Shown: positions 26,864 through 34,808 of the stretch, one piece after another
How positions within the stretch are numbered: the stretch's first letter is position 1
How the letters are laid out: each line of letters opens with the position of its first letter
NCBI GenBank assembly: GCA_048498555.1
Contig: JBEHXT010000001.1
Location: forward strand, 806,001 to 870,000
Direction of reading: 5' to 3'
Origin: Danxiaibacter sp048498555
Lineage (GTDB): Bacteria > Bacteroidota > Bacteroidia > Chitinophagales > Chitinophagaceae
Length of the DNA: 64,000 nucleotides
Position numbers and translations under genes: made by a program
The notes under the pieces: model-generated
The model's database searches: none
Seen by the model: only the letters and a program-made list of their open reading frames with translations
Told to the model about the DNA's origin: nothing

Positions 26864-27886
26864 CTATTTCATTTCAGGCATAAAAAAATCGAACGGGTTA
26901 TCCCTGTCGCATGTAAGCGTTCCTTCTTTCATTACCAGCTCTGCCACTTGTATAGACGACCGCCTGATAGCATAAGGATATATCCCATCGCTGTTCATTT
27001 CAGCTTCTGAATGTTTCTTTCTTCCCGGATGCGTAAAATAAAAAATATACGCCTTATCGCCCACAACAACCACATCGCCATGCGCACCGCTCGGTGTATC
27101 CTCCGGCCTTGCGGAAGGCTTGTCAAGAATTAACCCCTGCTTCTCCCAGGTGTTTGCATCTTTTGATCTGTATACGCGCATGCCGTGCCATTCATCTGTG
27201 ATCATCCAATAATAATCTTTGTAGAAAAATACTTTCGGCCCTTCTTGCGCTGTTCCACTTATTGCCGGCTTTTCTATTACTTTCCAGCTCTTCAGGTCCT
27301 TGCTTTCGGCGGACATAGTTGCAGATCCTTTTGTTTCATCTTTATACCACATGCGCCATGTTTTATCAGGCATTTGAAAAAGCGTTGCATCAATTACTTT
27401 CTCTGATGAAAGCGTAACGAACCCTTCAAATTTCCAGTCCCACAAATTGGCGCTTGTGTAATGTGCCATGCGTGCGCTGCCGCCCCAATGGTTATGCACG
27501 CCTTGTATGTAGGCCACAAACATGTGGTAAGTATTATTGTAATAGACAACGTCTGGTGCCCAGAAGGTATTTCTGCCCTTTTCAAATTCCAGTTTTAACG
27601 CGCCTCTATACACCCAGCTTTTGCCGTTATCAGATGATGCTGCAATGCCGATATCAGAACCATAACAGTAAGATACATCCGGTCCGTCAACATTTGCACG
27701 GCGCTGTGTGTACAACATCCACCAGCTTTTTTCCTGCCGGTTCCAAACTATCACCGGGTCAGCGGCCCCATCATACATGGGGTCTCTGTAAAGCGGAGCG
27801 TCGGCTTTATGTATTGTGTTTGTAGATTGCGCTGTTACCGTCTGAAAGAAAGCAATACAGCTAAACAATATGGCGAGCTTATACAT
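26864..27886 (-). CDS. GH43-like five-bladed propeller glycosidase
   Basis: Exported protein of 340 residues; the ATG at 27886 gives signal MYKLAILFSCIAFFQTVTAQ. It is not closely similar to the GH43 at 18939 but keeps the same acidic triad: Asp43 in GAADPVIVW, Asp166 in KVIDATLFQ and Glu215 in AQEGPKVFF. FWAPDVVYYNNTYHMFVAY marks the second blade. Typical annotations are family 43 glycosylhydrolase or GH32/43/62 superfamily; a GH117 or GH130-like specificity cannot be excluded. The context suggests an arabinose- or galactose-bearing substrate. It lies between GH51 and galK, with long spacers on both sides. Confidence 0.78.
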   Translation of the reverse strand: MYKLAILFSCIAFFQTVTAQSTNTIHKADAPLYRDPMYDGAADPVIVWNRQEKSWWMLYTQRRANVDGPDVSYCYGSDIGIAASSDNGKSWVYRGALKLEFEKGRNTFWAPDVVYYNNTYHMFVAYIQGVHNHWGGSARMAHYTSANLWDWKFEGFVTLSSEKVIDATLFQMPDKTWRMWYKDETKGSATMSAESKDLKSWKVIEKPAISGTAQEGPKVFFYKDYYWMITDEWHGMRVYRSKDANTWEKQGLILDKPSARPEDTPSGAHGDVVVVGDKAYIFYFTHPGRKKHSEAEMNSDGIYPYAIRRSSIQVAELVMKEGTLTCDRDNPFDFFMPEMK

Positions 27887-28065
27887 GATTGGTTGTTTTA
27901 TGGAAAGTACCATCAACTTGTGGCAGGTTTAAAATAACATTTCATCAGATTTTATCGTGATACTTTTTTTACAAAAAATGGCGGCATTTAAATTAGGTTA
28001 AACTTAAATACCACCACATCTCTTTTATAACTCTTATCAATTATCTCACCTGGTTCTTTTCATGT

Positions 28066-28088
28066 TCTTTTGGCTTGACCCAAAAGAA
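28066..28088. repeat. palindromic element TTCTTTTGG-N6-CCAAAAGAA
   Basis: Perfect 9-bp inverted repeat. I recall similar TTCTTTTGG-CTTGAC-CCAAAAGAA text between genes in other Bacteroidota, so it may be a dispersed element; it occurs once in this window as far as I can see. Confidence 0.45.
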
Positions 28089-28262
28089 GCAAAAACTCAA
28101 GACAAAAAGGAACGCCTCCGGCCCTTTTGCCAAGCCTATGCCTCTTCAATGTGTCGCTTTGTTCCGCTTTCATCGGCAGCTTTTACCGATTGTTTTAAAA
28201 TATCGATGATTCCAAGCCCCTTCTAACGCCGGAACCAAAACACGACTTATCGCGTCTCATTT

Positions 28263-28357
28263 TTTTGACTTTTGAATTCCTAATTTTGACTTTTTACTTT
28301 GCCTCACACCTCACACCTCACACCTCACACCTCACGCCTCTTGCCTCTTGCCTCTTG
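28263..28357. repeat. long 7-nt period tract with three vocabularies
   Basis: Heptads TTTTGAC, TTTTGAA, TTCCTAA, TTTTGAC, TTTTTAC, then CCTCACA four times, CCTCACG, then CCTCTTG three times, in one phase apart from a shift at 28302. It ends 6 bases before the galK stop. It is the longest and cleanest array of the window. Confidence 0.85.
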
Positions 28358-28363
28358 CCTTCT

Positions 28364-29569
28364 CTACTTCCCTCCTTCCTTCAACACCTGGCTGCCATCT
28401 TCAATCTTAGCGATATAAAACTTCAGATCTTTATGCATATTTTCCTTGTATGCTTTTGTAATGTCTTCTACCAATGCATCAATATGATCCTCTTTCACCA
28501 GGTTAATTGTGCAGCCGCCAAATCCGCCGCCCATCATGCGGGCACCAACAACTGCAGCATTATCTCTAACCTGATTTACTAAAAAGTCAAGTTCTTTACA
28601 GCTTACTTCATATAGTTTGCTCAAGCCATCGTGCGTTTCAAACATCTTTTTTCCAAAGGCTACGATGTCGTTGTTTTCAAGATCGTTACAAGCTGCCAGC
28701 AAACGCGCATTCTCGTCTACAACATATCTACAACGGTTATAGATCAATTCATCATTTGGCTCAACATATGCATCAAGCATATCCACTGTTACATCGCGCA
28801 GGCTATTAACTTCAGGATGATGCTGCTGAATAAACGATAATCCTTTTTCACATTGCTGTCTGCGAACATTATATTCTGAAGAAGCAAGGGAATGGTGCAC
28901 GTTGGTATCTAACAAAACAACTTTATAACCATCCATCTGCAAAGGCTCGTACACATATTCCAGCGAGCGGCAGTCCAGTCTTATTACATGATTGTGCTTG
29001 CCAAATACACTTGCAAACTGATCCATAATACCGCACTGTACTCCGGCAAATTCATGCTCAGCTTTTTGCGCCATTTTTACCAGGGTTTGCTTATCAAAGC
29101 CAGCCTGAAAAAATGAATTTAATGCAAAAGCTGTTGCGCATTCTACAGCAGCGGAAGACGACAGGCCGGCACCAATAGGCACATCAGCAGTTAGCGCAGC
29201 ATCAAAACCTTTTAAAGCAAAACCCTTCTTTCTGAATTGTTCAACAACCCCTAAAATGTAGTTGGGCCAGGACTTAGAAGCATGTTTTTCAACATTATGG
29301 ATATCTGTTACAAAATGATCATTCAGGTCAATTGAATGCAAATGAATTTCTTCATCAGCCCTTGGCGTTAATGCTATGTATGCAGCTTTATCAATCGCAG
29401 CAGGCAAAACAAAGCCGTTATTATAATCTGTGTGCTCACCTATAAAATTGATGCGTCCCGGAGAACAAGCAACAATTGTCTCGTTTTGGATAAAGGCTTC
29501 GAGTGACACAGGAATGCGTCGTTCTGTGGCTTGGGCTAGAGATAATTCTTCTGTCGTGTTACTGCTCAC
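28364..29569 (-). CDS. galK: Galactokinase
   Basis: Phosphorylates alpha-D-galactose to galactose-1-phosphate, the first step of the Leloir pathway, in the cytoplasm. GHMP kinase of 401 residues with the galactokinase signature GRINFIGEHTDYNNGFVLP (residues about 38-56), the ATP loop PIGAGLSSSAAVE and the C-terminal motif GARMMGGGFGGCTINLV. No galT or galE is in the window. It has its own -7 box (29641-29648) and is cytoplasmic, unlike its exported neighbours. Its presence points to galactose as a product of the glycan block. Confidence 0.97.
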   Translation of the reverse strand: MSSNTTEELSLAQATERRIPVSLEAFIQNETIVACSPGRINFIGEHTDYNNGFVLPAAIDKAAYIALTPRADEEIHLHSIDLNDHFVTDIHNVEKHASKSWPNYILGVVEQFRKKGFALKGFDAALTADVPIGAGLSSSAAVECATAFALNSFFQAGFDKQTLVKMAQKAEHEFAGVQCGIMDQFASVFGKHNHVIRLDCRSLEYVYEPLQMDGYKVVLLDTNVHHSLASSEYNVRRQQCEKGLSFIQQHHPEVNSLRDVTVDMLDAYVEPNDELIYNRCRYVVDENARLLAACNDLENNDIVAFGKKMFETHDGLSKLYEVSCKELDFLVNQVRDNAAVVGARMMGGGFGGCTINLVKEDHIDALVEDITKAYKENMHKDLKFYIAKIEDGSQVLKEGGK

Positions 29570-29640
29570 TGTTATTTATTTAGGTTGTTGTATAGTTAGA
29601 TTCTATGTTGACAGCTACAAAGAGTTTTTTTTATGTAATT

Positions 29641-29648
29641 CAAAGATA
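29641..29648 (-). promoter_or_regulatory. -7 box of galK
   Basis: On the minus strand the bases read TATCTTTG, matching TAnnTTTG, about 70 bases before the start codon. No clear -33 element. Confidence 0.4.
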
Positions 29649-29691
29649 GGAAGACCCTCTGCTTACCCATGCTACCTACAACATATAATCT

Positions 29692-30759
29692 TTATTTTTT
29701 GCCTGTGAGTGATTTAATAAACTCAATTTCTTTGGTATCAAACGGCGTTCCATCTGGCCTGAATATATCATGGAACCAAACCGGAGGTTCTGCACCACTT
29801 GGTATTGGCGTATCCCAGGCATACATGGTATTTGTTTTGCCGGCTACAAGCCCCCAGTTGATGGCCGCAATATTCTCCTTTTTAAGTATCGGCATAATAT
29901 TGAAGAATTTACTTCCCCTCAATCTGGCCATATATTCTGTGCAAATCAGCGGGCGATTGTAAGGTTTTAATGTATCAATACATGCCTGATGGCCTTTTTC
30001 ATCTTCATAATTGTGATAGGTTATCACATCCGATGCAGCCAGCTGAAATGTATTTAAATCTGTAAGCGGTTTGCTCCAAACGCCAGCTGACAATGGCTGA
30101 GACGGATTAACCTGCCTACCCCATGAGAAGATGCTTTTAAGCAATGGCATGCTTTTATTGCCATAACCTGAATTGCCGGGTTCGTTATACAGATCCCATA
30201 ACAAGATTCTTTTATCGTTTTTAAAAGTCGTCATGATATCTTTTACATATTTTTCCAGCACTGTTACCAGCGAAGGATCATCATAGATCAGCTTGCCCGG
30301 GTCCCTGAGCCAGCCTGAATTATGGATACCTTTTTTAGGATCTGGTTGTTTGCCGGCTTTGTAACTTTCATTCCAGCAATCATCAAAAAATACAAACATG
30401 GTTACTACATGGTGTTTGTCTGCAATGCTCAGGTATTCGTTGATGCGTTTTTTAAATCCGGCGGCATCTTCCTGCCATGCCACGTGATGTAGGAAAACAC
30501 GCATACAGTTTAAGCCGATTGACTCTGCATAGCCTAACTCCGTATCAATTGTTTTTGCGTCAAACGTAGGCGCCTGCCACATTTCTAACTGGTTTATAGC
30601 AGTGCTTGGTATAAAATCGCAACCGCGCAGCCAGCCCCATTGTTTGTACCATTCATTTGCTTTTTGTGCAGGCCAAACGGCACGCTCACTCTGAGCAAAG
30701 CTTTTTAACATCAGGCATCCGCCCAGTAATAATAAAAATGCAATTTTTTTCATGCTCAT
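29692..30759 (-). CDS. GH5-like (beta/alpha)8 glycoside hydrolase
   Basis: Exported retaining glycosidase of 355 residues with signal MKKIAFLLLLGGCLMLKSFAQ. The clan GH-A pattern is complete: an early RVFLHHVAW, the acid/base Glu193 in WDLYNEPGN, His249 in ITYHNYED and the nucleophile Glu275 in LICTEYMARL. Similar proteins are often named 1,4-beta-xylanase or cellulase-family hydrolase without biochemical support. In this setting a beta-galactanase, xylanase or mannanase role is possible. It is downstream of the GH127/146-like gene on the same strand with 209 bases between them. Confidence 0.82.
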   Translation of the reverse strand: MSMKKIAFLLLLGGCLMLKSFAQSERAVWPAQKANEWYKQWGWLRGCDFIPSTAINQLEMWQAPTFDAKTIDTELGYAESIGLNCMRVFLHHVAWQEDAAGFKKRINEYLSIADKHHVVTMFVFFDDCWNESYKAGKQPDPKKGIHNSGWLRDPGKLIYDDPSLVTVLEKYVKDIMTTFKNDKRILLWDLYNEPGNSGYGNKSMPLLKSIFSWGRQVNPSQPLSAGVWSKPLTDLNTFQLAASDVITYHNYEDEKGHQACIDTLKPYNRPLICTEYMARLRGSKFFNIMPILKKENIAAINWGLVAGKTNTMYAWDTPIPSGAEPPVWFHDIFRPDGTPFDTKEIEFIKSLTGKK

Positions 30760-30968
30760 TTGTTTAAAAAAGAATATCCAACACTATTATAAACCGTTTG
30801 TTGTTAAGTGGTCTGATCTGATTTAGCTAGTGCGGATACTCTCATAAGTTTTAGTTTAGTTTTCTTGTTAAAAAGGAAGCGCACTGTATACTATGATTAG
30901 TTAAATGGAGGCTTCCTTGCTTTTTAATCTAACTTTAAACCCCTAATTGCAGGTAAAAATTTTGGCAG

Positions 30969-33041
30969 CTATTCCACAACGGGGAAAGCTGTTATTCTTA
31001 ACCTCGCGGCACCCATAGGTACCAGCGTAATATTATCTTCCTGGCTATTGACTTTTACTGGGCTTTGCGGCAATGTACCACACAAGCCATATTGGTCTAT
31101 TTTCCAATCCGGTATTATCTTTCCTTTTGCCTTAATTTCTAATGGAACGCTTTCTAATGTAAATGGAAAATTATCTGCCGGCCAGCTTTTTTTAACTACT
31201 TGAAATAGCTCCTTAGGATTACTATTGTTTAGTATTAATCCGTAGTTCCAGCTGGAGGCGGGATAAATTTCAAAAGAAGGCCATTTGGACGGATCTGCTG
31301 CAGCCTGCCATTTTGAATCGCCTATGGCAGACGCTTTGCTATCCATCTGTCTATAATCTTCTTTTATTTTTAGCGAGAATGTAAGTGGCCCATAATTTAC
31401 GCTTGCACTGTTTTTGTTTTGTTCCCATTTTTTTACTGATACTTCCATAGGAAATATTACTTCAACAATGTCCTTGTCCCTCCACTCTCTTTCAATACGC
31501 GTGTAAGCACCTGGTTTATTTTCTGCCTTCACTGCTTTTCCATTGATAGAAACAGTTGCATTGCTGCACCAGGCAGGAATGCGCAGGTACAAAGGAAAAG
31601 AAGTGGCCTTGGTTGCACTTACCTGTATTTTGATATGCTCATCAAATGGATAATTCGTTTCCTGCTTAAGTGTTACTTTTTCGCCGGAACCAACAGTTGC
31701 TGTTACTTCGTTTGTCCCATACAGCATATCCACTAAACCATTGTCAGGCGTAGCCATCCACATGTATTCAGCGTAATAAGGCCAGCCTTGCGCATGGTTG
31801 TGCTGGCAACACCTGCTGCTGAATGGATTCATCATCAAAAATGGCCCGTCATTTTGTAAACCCGGAGCGTGATTCTTACTATCACTCAACACCATGTTTG
31901 GAGCAGTTAAATACCGCAACGCTTTAAAGTCTGGCATCACTGCAGCAGGATAAGTATTGAAAGCAACATCTTCACAATGATCTGCCCAAAAAGCATCACC
32001 TGTTATACCTGCTAAAATTTCATCACTGGCCATCTGTTCAACCATACCGCAGGTTTCAACAGCCTGCCTTGGGTCTGTATATCCTTTACGCGCATTTTCA
32101 TCGGCACCAAACATGCCGCCGGGAACCTGTCCGTATAGATTCCTGATAATATGGAAGTCGTTATAAGTAGCCGCGAGATGATCCGGATTTTTGGATTGTA
32201 TGTAATAGGTTGCCGGCTCTCTGAAACACTGGGCAATGTTTACATTGTGCCAGTTAGGCAAATTATCTTTTTGCATCCAGTTAGCTGTATTGCGGTGAAT
32301 CTTTTCTGCAAGCGTTAATAGCCAGGGCTCGCCTGTTCTGTTATACAACCAGTAAATGCTATAAAGGTTATCTCCACCGCGGCTATTCTCCCAATAGATC
32401 TTTAATAACTTTTCATCCGGCACGGTGGATTGCCATTTGAAATATTTAGTCATGAAAGGAATAACTCTTGCATCGTTCGAGTATTCGTAGTATGACTGCA
32501 TGCACCACAACATGATCATATTGGGCCACAGGTCGGGCGTAGCGCCTTTATTATCCTGGTGCTGGGTTTCTACAATAGCAGGTCCAAAATAACCATTGGG
32601 CTGCTGGCTTTGAAAAGCTTTATCCAGCCACAATTTGGTTTCATTGATGATCTTATCGTCATGAAGTACATATCCAAGATCACCATATCCTTTAAGCCAG
32701 TAAGGCACTTCTTCCCAACCATGATCGCCGGTTCCATTACCGCTAAACCATGCGTTATTTTTTTTGTCCAGCCAGGCGCTGATTTCTCCCAAATGGCCCG
32801 TCAATCCATCTCTTTGCAATTCAAGATATTTCTTTACCCAACCGCCTGGCTTAATAGCGCCAATAGGCAATTTGGTAAAGCTTTGCTGTTGAAGCGGTGC
32901 TTTGTTAGAAATATAAAATGTGTTAGCTGTTGATGTTGAAGGTTTGGCTACAGAAGATATTTTAGCATTGTGATCTGCGCTTGCATAAATAAGCAGGCAT
33001 GACACAAGAACTAAACCGATAAATCCTACACTATTTTTCAT
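30969..33041 (-). CDS. GH127/GH146-like beta-L-arabinofuranosidase
   Basis: Exported protein of 690 residues of the DUF1680 superfamily, whose characterised members remove beta-L-arabinofuranose. The (alpha/alpha)6 barrel shows GYFGPAIVETQHQ, QVPGGMFGADEN and the zinc/nucleophile cluster known from HypBA1: Glu329 and Cys331 in VETCGMVEQ, plus Cys411-Cys412 in SSRCCQHNHAQGW. The Cys pair supports the unusual cysteine-nucleophile mechanism of this family. C-terminal beta-sandwich domains follow. Its presence narrows the target to substrates with beta-linked arabinose, such as extensin or rhamnogalacturonan-II side chains, as well as arabinan decorations. It is the most upstream gene of the glycan block. 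Confidence 0.9.
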   Translation of the reverse strand: MKNSVGFIGLVLVSCLLIYASADHNAKISSVAKPSTSTANTFYISNKAPLQQQSFTKLPIGAIKPGGWVKKYLELQRDGLTGHLGEISAWLDKKNNAWFSGNGTGDHGWEEVPYWLKGYGDLGYVLHDDKIINETKLWLDKAFQSQQPNGYFGPAIVETQHQDNKGATPDLWPNMIMLWCMQSYYEYSNDARVIPFMTKYFKWQSTVPDEKLLKIYWENSRGGDNLYSIYWLYNRTGEPWLLTLAEKIHRNTANWMQKDNLPNWHNVNIAQCFREPATYYIQSKNPDHLAATYNDFHIIRNLYGQVPGGMFGADENARKGYTDPRQAVETCGMVEQMASDEILAGITGDAFWADHCEDVAFNTYPAAVMPDFKALRYLTAPNMVLSDSKNHAPGLQNDGPFLMMNPFSSRCCQHNHAQGWPYYAEYMWMATPDNGLVDMLYGTNEVTATVGSGEKVTLKQETNYPFDEHIKIQVSATKATSFPLYLRIPAWCSNATVSINGKAVKAENKPGAYTRIEREWRDKDIVEVIFPMEVSVKKWEQNKNSASVNYGPLTFSLKIKEDYRQMDSKASAIGDSKWQAAADPSKWPSFEIYPASSWNYGLILNNSNPKELFQVVKKSWPADNFPFTLESVPLEIKAKGKIIPDWKIDQYGLCGTLPQSPVKVNSQEDNITLVPMGAARLRITAFPVVE

Positions 33042-33210
33042 GGCGAAACCGGGCTTGTTAAAATGGTTCGTGCAAACGTTTACTTAATTACTCTGGAAAT
33101 CAATGCTTTTGCAAATGGAAAATCAACAGAAAGCGGCGCAATGCAATCGTTTACGTTGTAAATATAAAAAAACGATCTTTTACAAAACAAATTTTCTTTT
33201 AGCCTAAAAA

Positions 33211-33236
33211 AAATACCGGCTCAAAGGCCGGCATTT
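33211..33236 (-). terminator. Terminator of the sugar nucleotidyltransferase gene
   Basis: A 10-bp stem AAATACCGGC / GCCGGCATTT with one G-T pair, a 6-nt loop and a T-rich tail on the minus strand. Confidence 0.8.
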
Positions 33237-33255
33237 TTATATTGTAAGATTGGGA

Positions 33256-34248
33256 TTACCCAAAGTCAATTTCCGTATTATCGCCAATATTGAGGCTTCT
33301 ACTCAGGCCCTTAACGCTTGCATCGCTGCCTATAAGGGAATTGTCAATTACCACTTCATACAGGTTGGTATAAGAGCCGATAATGCTATCGCGCACTATT
33401 GAGTACTGTATGGTGGTGTTGGCTCCTACAGATACGTGCGGGCCTATGATCGCATTTTTTAGCACACATCCCGGCCCGATGCTCACGGGTGGAATCAAAA
33501 TAGCATTTTCAGAGTCTAGGCTTTCATGAATATGCCCGCCAAATTTCTTTAAAAGCGTTGCATTGCTTTCCAGCAATGTTTCTTTCTTTCCGCAATCAAA
33601 CCAGTTCTTTACTTTAAACGCTTTAAAGCTGGCGCCGCGTTTTATCATACAGTCCAATGCATCGGTGAGGTTATATTCGCCATAACTCTTAATGTTCTGG
33701 GCAAATAAATGATGCAGGCATTCAAACAAAAAGTGTGTTTCACGTATTTTGTACAGGCCAACCAATGCCATATTGCTTTTAGGAATGGCAGGTTTTTCAA
33801 CCACATGTTCAATAAAACCCTCGTCGCTTATTTCAGCAACACCAAAAATGCGGGGATCATCTACCTTTTTTACACCGAGCATACTGAAAGGGCTGTTGAT
33901 CACTTCCTTTACATCGTACTCGCAAATGGTATCACCCAATACAACAAAAACCTCATCGTTACCAACAAGGTTCTTAGTTAATTCTATTGCATGCCCCGTT
34001 CCCTGCCTTTCATTCTGGTAAACAAAATGACAGGTAAGGTGAGGATAAGTCTGCTTAACATATTCCTGTATCTTCTCGCCTAGATACCCAACAATAAAAA
34101 TGAATTCCTCTATCCCTGCCTCATTTAACTGATCTACAATAAAACTTAATATTGTTTTACCTGCTATAGGAATGAGTGCTTTTGGCTGTGTATATGTGTG
34201 TGGTCGAAGTTTAGCGCCCGCTCCGGCCACCGGTATAATTGCTTTCAT
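33256..34248 (-). CDS. Sugar-1-phosphate nucleotidyltransferase
   Basis: Cytoplasmic enzyme of 330 residues that activates a hexose-1-phosphate with an NTP. The nucleotide loop is KAIIPVAGAGAKLRPHTYTQPKALIPIAGK, a variant of GxGtRLrPxTxxxPKP with Ala-Lys in place of Thr-Arg. VFVVLGDTICEYDV holds the metal-binding Asp and VEKP the sugar-binding Lys. The C-terminal third is a left-handed beta-helix with hexapeptide repeats (IGPGCVLKNAIIGPHVSVGANTTIQ). This two-domain form resembles glucose-1-phosphate thymidylyltransferase/UDP-sugar pyrophosphorylase homologues. The start at 34248 sits on the conserved N terminus. It is monocistronic, and the exact nucleotide and sugar cannot be told. Confidence 0.87.
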   Translation of the reverse strand: MKAIIPVAGAGAKLRPHTYTQPKALIPIAGKTILSFIVDQLNEAGIEEFIFIVGYLGEKIQEYVKQTYPHLTCHFVYQNERQGTGHAIELTKNLVGNDEVFVVLGDTICEYDVKEVINSPFSMLGVKKVDDPRIFGVAEISDEGFIEHVVEKPAIPKSNMALVGLYKIRETHFLFECLHHLFAQNIKSYGEYNLTDALDCMIKRGASFKAFKVKNWFDCGKKETLLESNATLLKKFGGHIHESLDSENAILIPPVSIGPGCVLKNAIIGPHVSVGANTTIQYSIVRDSIIGSYTNLYEVVIDNSLIGSDASVKGLSRSLNIGDNTEIDFG

Positions 34249-34442
34249 GGAGGTTACCCTTTTAAATTTATCATCCTTCAATTGTCATGCTAACACTTTA
34301 TAAAGGCGGCGTGAAAATAGTAAAATCTTTTTTTTGTACAAGTTTTGTGGGTAATTCGTCCTTAAATGAGGAAATTTAAGCACTTTTAACACCCGTTTTT
34401 GCCAAACAATTGTAGATTGTATACCGATATAAAACGACTGAA

Positions 34443-34682
34443 ATGATGACCTTGCTAAAAAAATACATGATTGTTCCCGCTTTTTGCCTGTTAGCGGCGG
34501 CTGCAATTGCCCAGGAATCTGGTGCCAAAAAGATTACAGACCAGGGCAATGAAAAGGGAGAAAAGAAGCTACAGCAAAAAGAAGCTGCGCAACAATTGAA
34601 AGAAAAACCCGCTAAAATTTCTGATTCTACACACAAAGCAGCAATGCACGGAAAGAAGACATGTGGTATTAAGAAGAATTAG
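34443..34682 (+). CDS. small exported Lys/Gln-rich protein, unknown
   Basis: Hypothetical protein of 79 residues with a signal peptide (LLKKYMIVPAFCLLAAAAIAQ) and a highly charged mature part of about 55 residues (EKGEKKLQQKEAAQQLKEKPAK) likely to be a single helix, ending in HGKKTCGIKKN with one Cys. It has its own terminator-like hairpin at 34731-34763. I do not recognise a family. The signal peptide makes a real gene likely. Confidence 0.6.
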   Translation: MMTLLKKYMIVPAFCLLAAAAIAQESGAKKITDQGNEKGEKKLQQKEAAQQLKEKPAKISDSTHKAAMHGKKTCGIKKN

Positions 34683-34730
34683 TGTCGAGCTTAAAGCCTA
34701 AAGCGCAAAAGTGCTATAACTTATAAAATG

Positions 34731-34763
34731 AAGGCCGGAATTGAGTTGATCAATTCCGGCCTT
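34731..34763 (+). terminator. Terminator-like hairpin
   Basis: A perfect 14-bp stem (34731-34744 with 34750-34763) and a 5-nt loop, followed by GTTATTA, between two convergent genes. The T-run is weak. Confidence 0.75.
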
Positions 34764-34787
34764 GTTATTAATAACGTCAAATCTTTA

Positions 34788-34808
34788 TTTTCAATTGCCC
34801 ACTTTTAA
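34788..34808. repeat. 7-nt period array at the S41 stop
   Basis: Heptads TTTTCAA, TTGCCCA, CTTTTAA; the last overlaps the stop codon of the S41 peptidase at 34805. Confidence 0.45.

Larger units (their letters stand above)
27887..28363. other. 477-nt intergenic region with palindrome and heptad repeats
   Basis: No gene seen. It holds a 9-bp palindrome (TTCTTTTGG / CCAAAAGAA, 28066-28088, 6-nt loop), then about 170 bases without clear signals, and finally the long 7-nt period tract 28263-28357 that runs up to the galK stop. Confidence 0.5.

Noticed and set aside
28302..28357. CRISPR array
   Set aside because: Units are 7 bases with no spacers of 25-40 bases, and no cas genes are present; it is a tandem heptamer tract.
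33072..33083. LacI-type operator GCAAACGTTTAC upstream of the GH127/146-like gene
   Set aside because: The palindrome is imperfect, short, and not repeated upstream of the other genes of the glycan block; AAACGTTT is common by chance.
33159..33187. Promoter for the GH127/146-like gene (TATATTTA with TTTTG 16 bases upstream)
   Set aside because: The last base of the -7 box differs from TAnnTTTG and the spacing is short; too weak to list as a feature.
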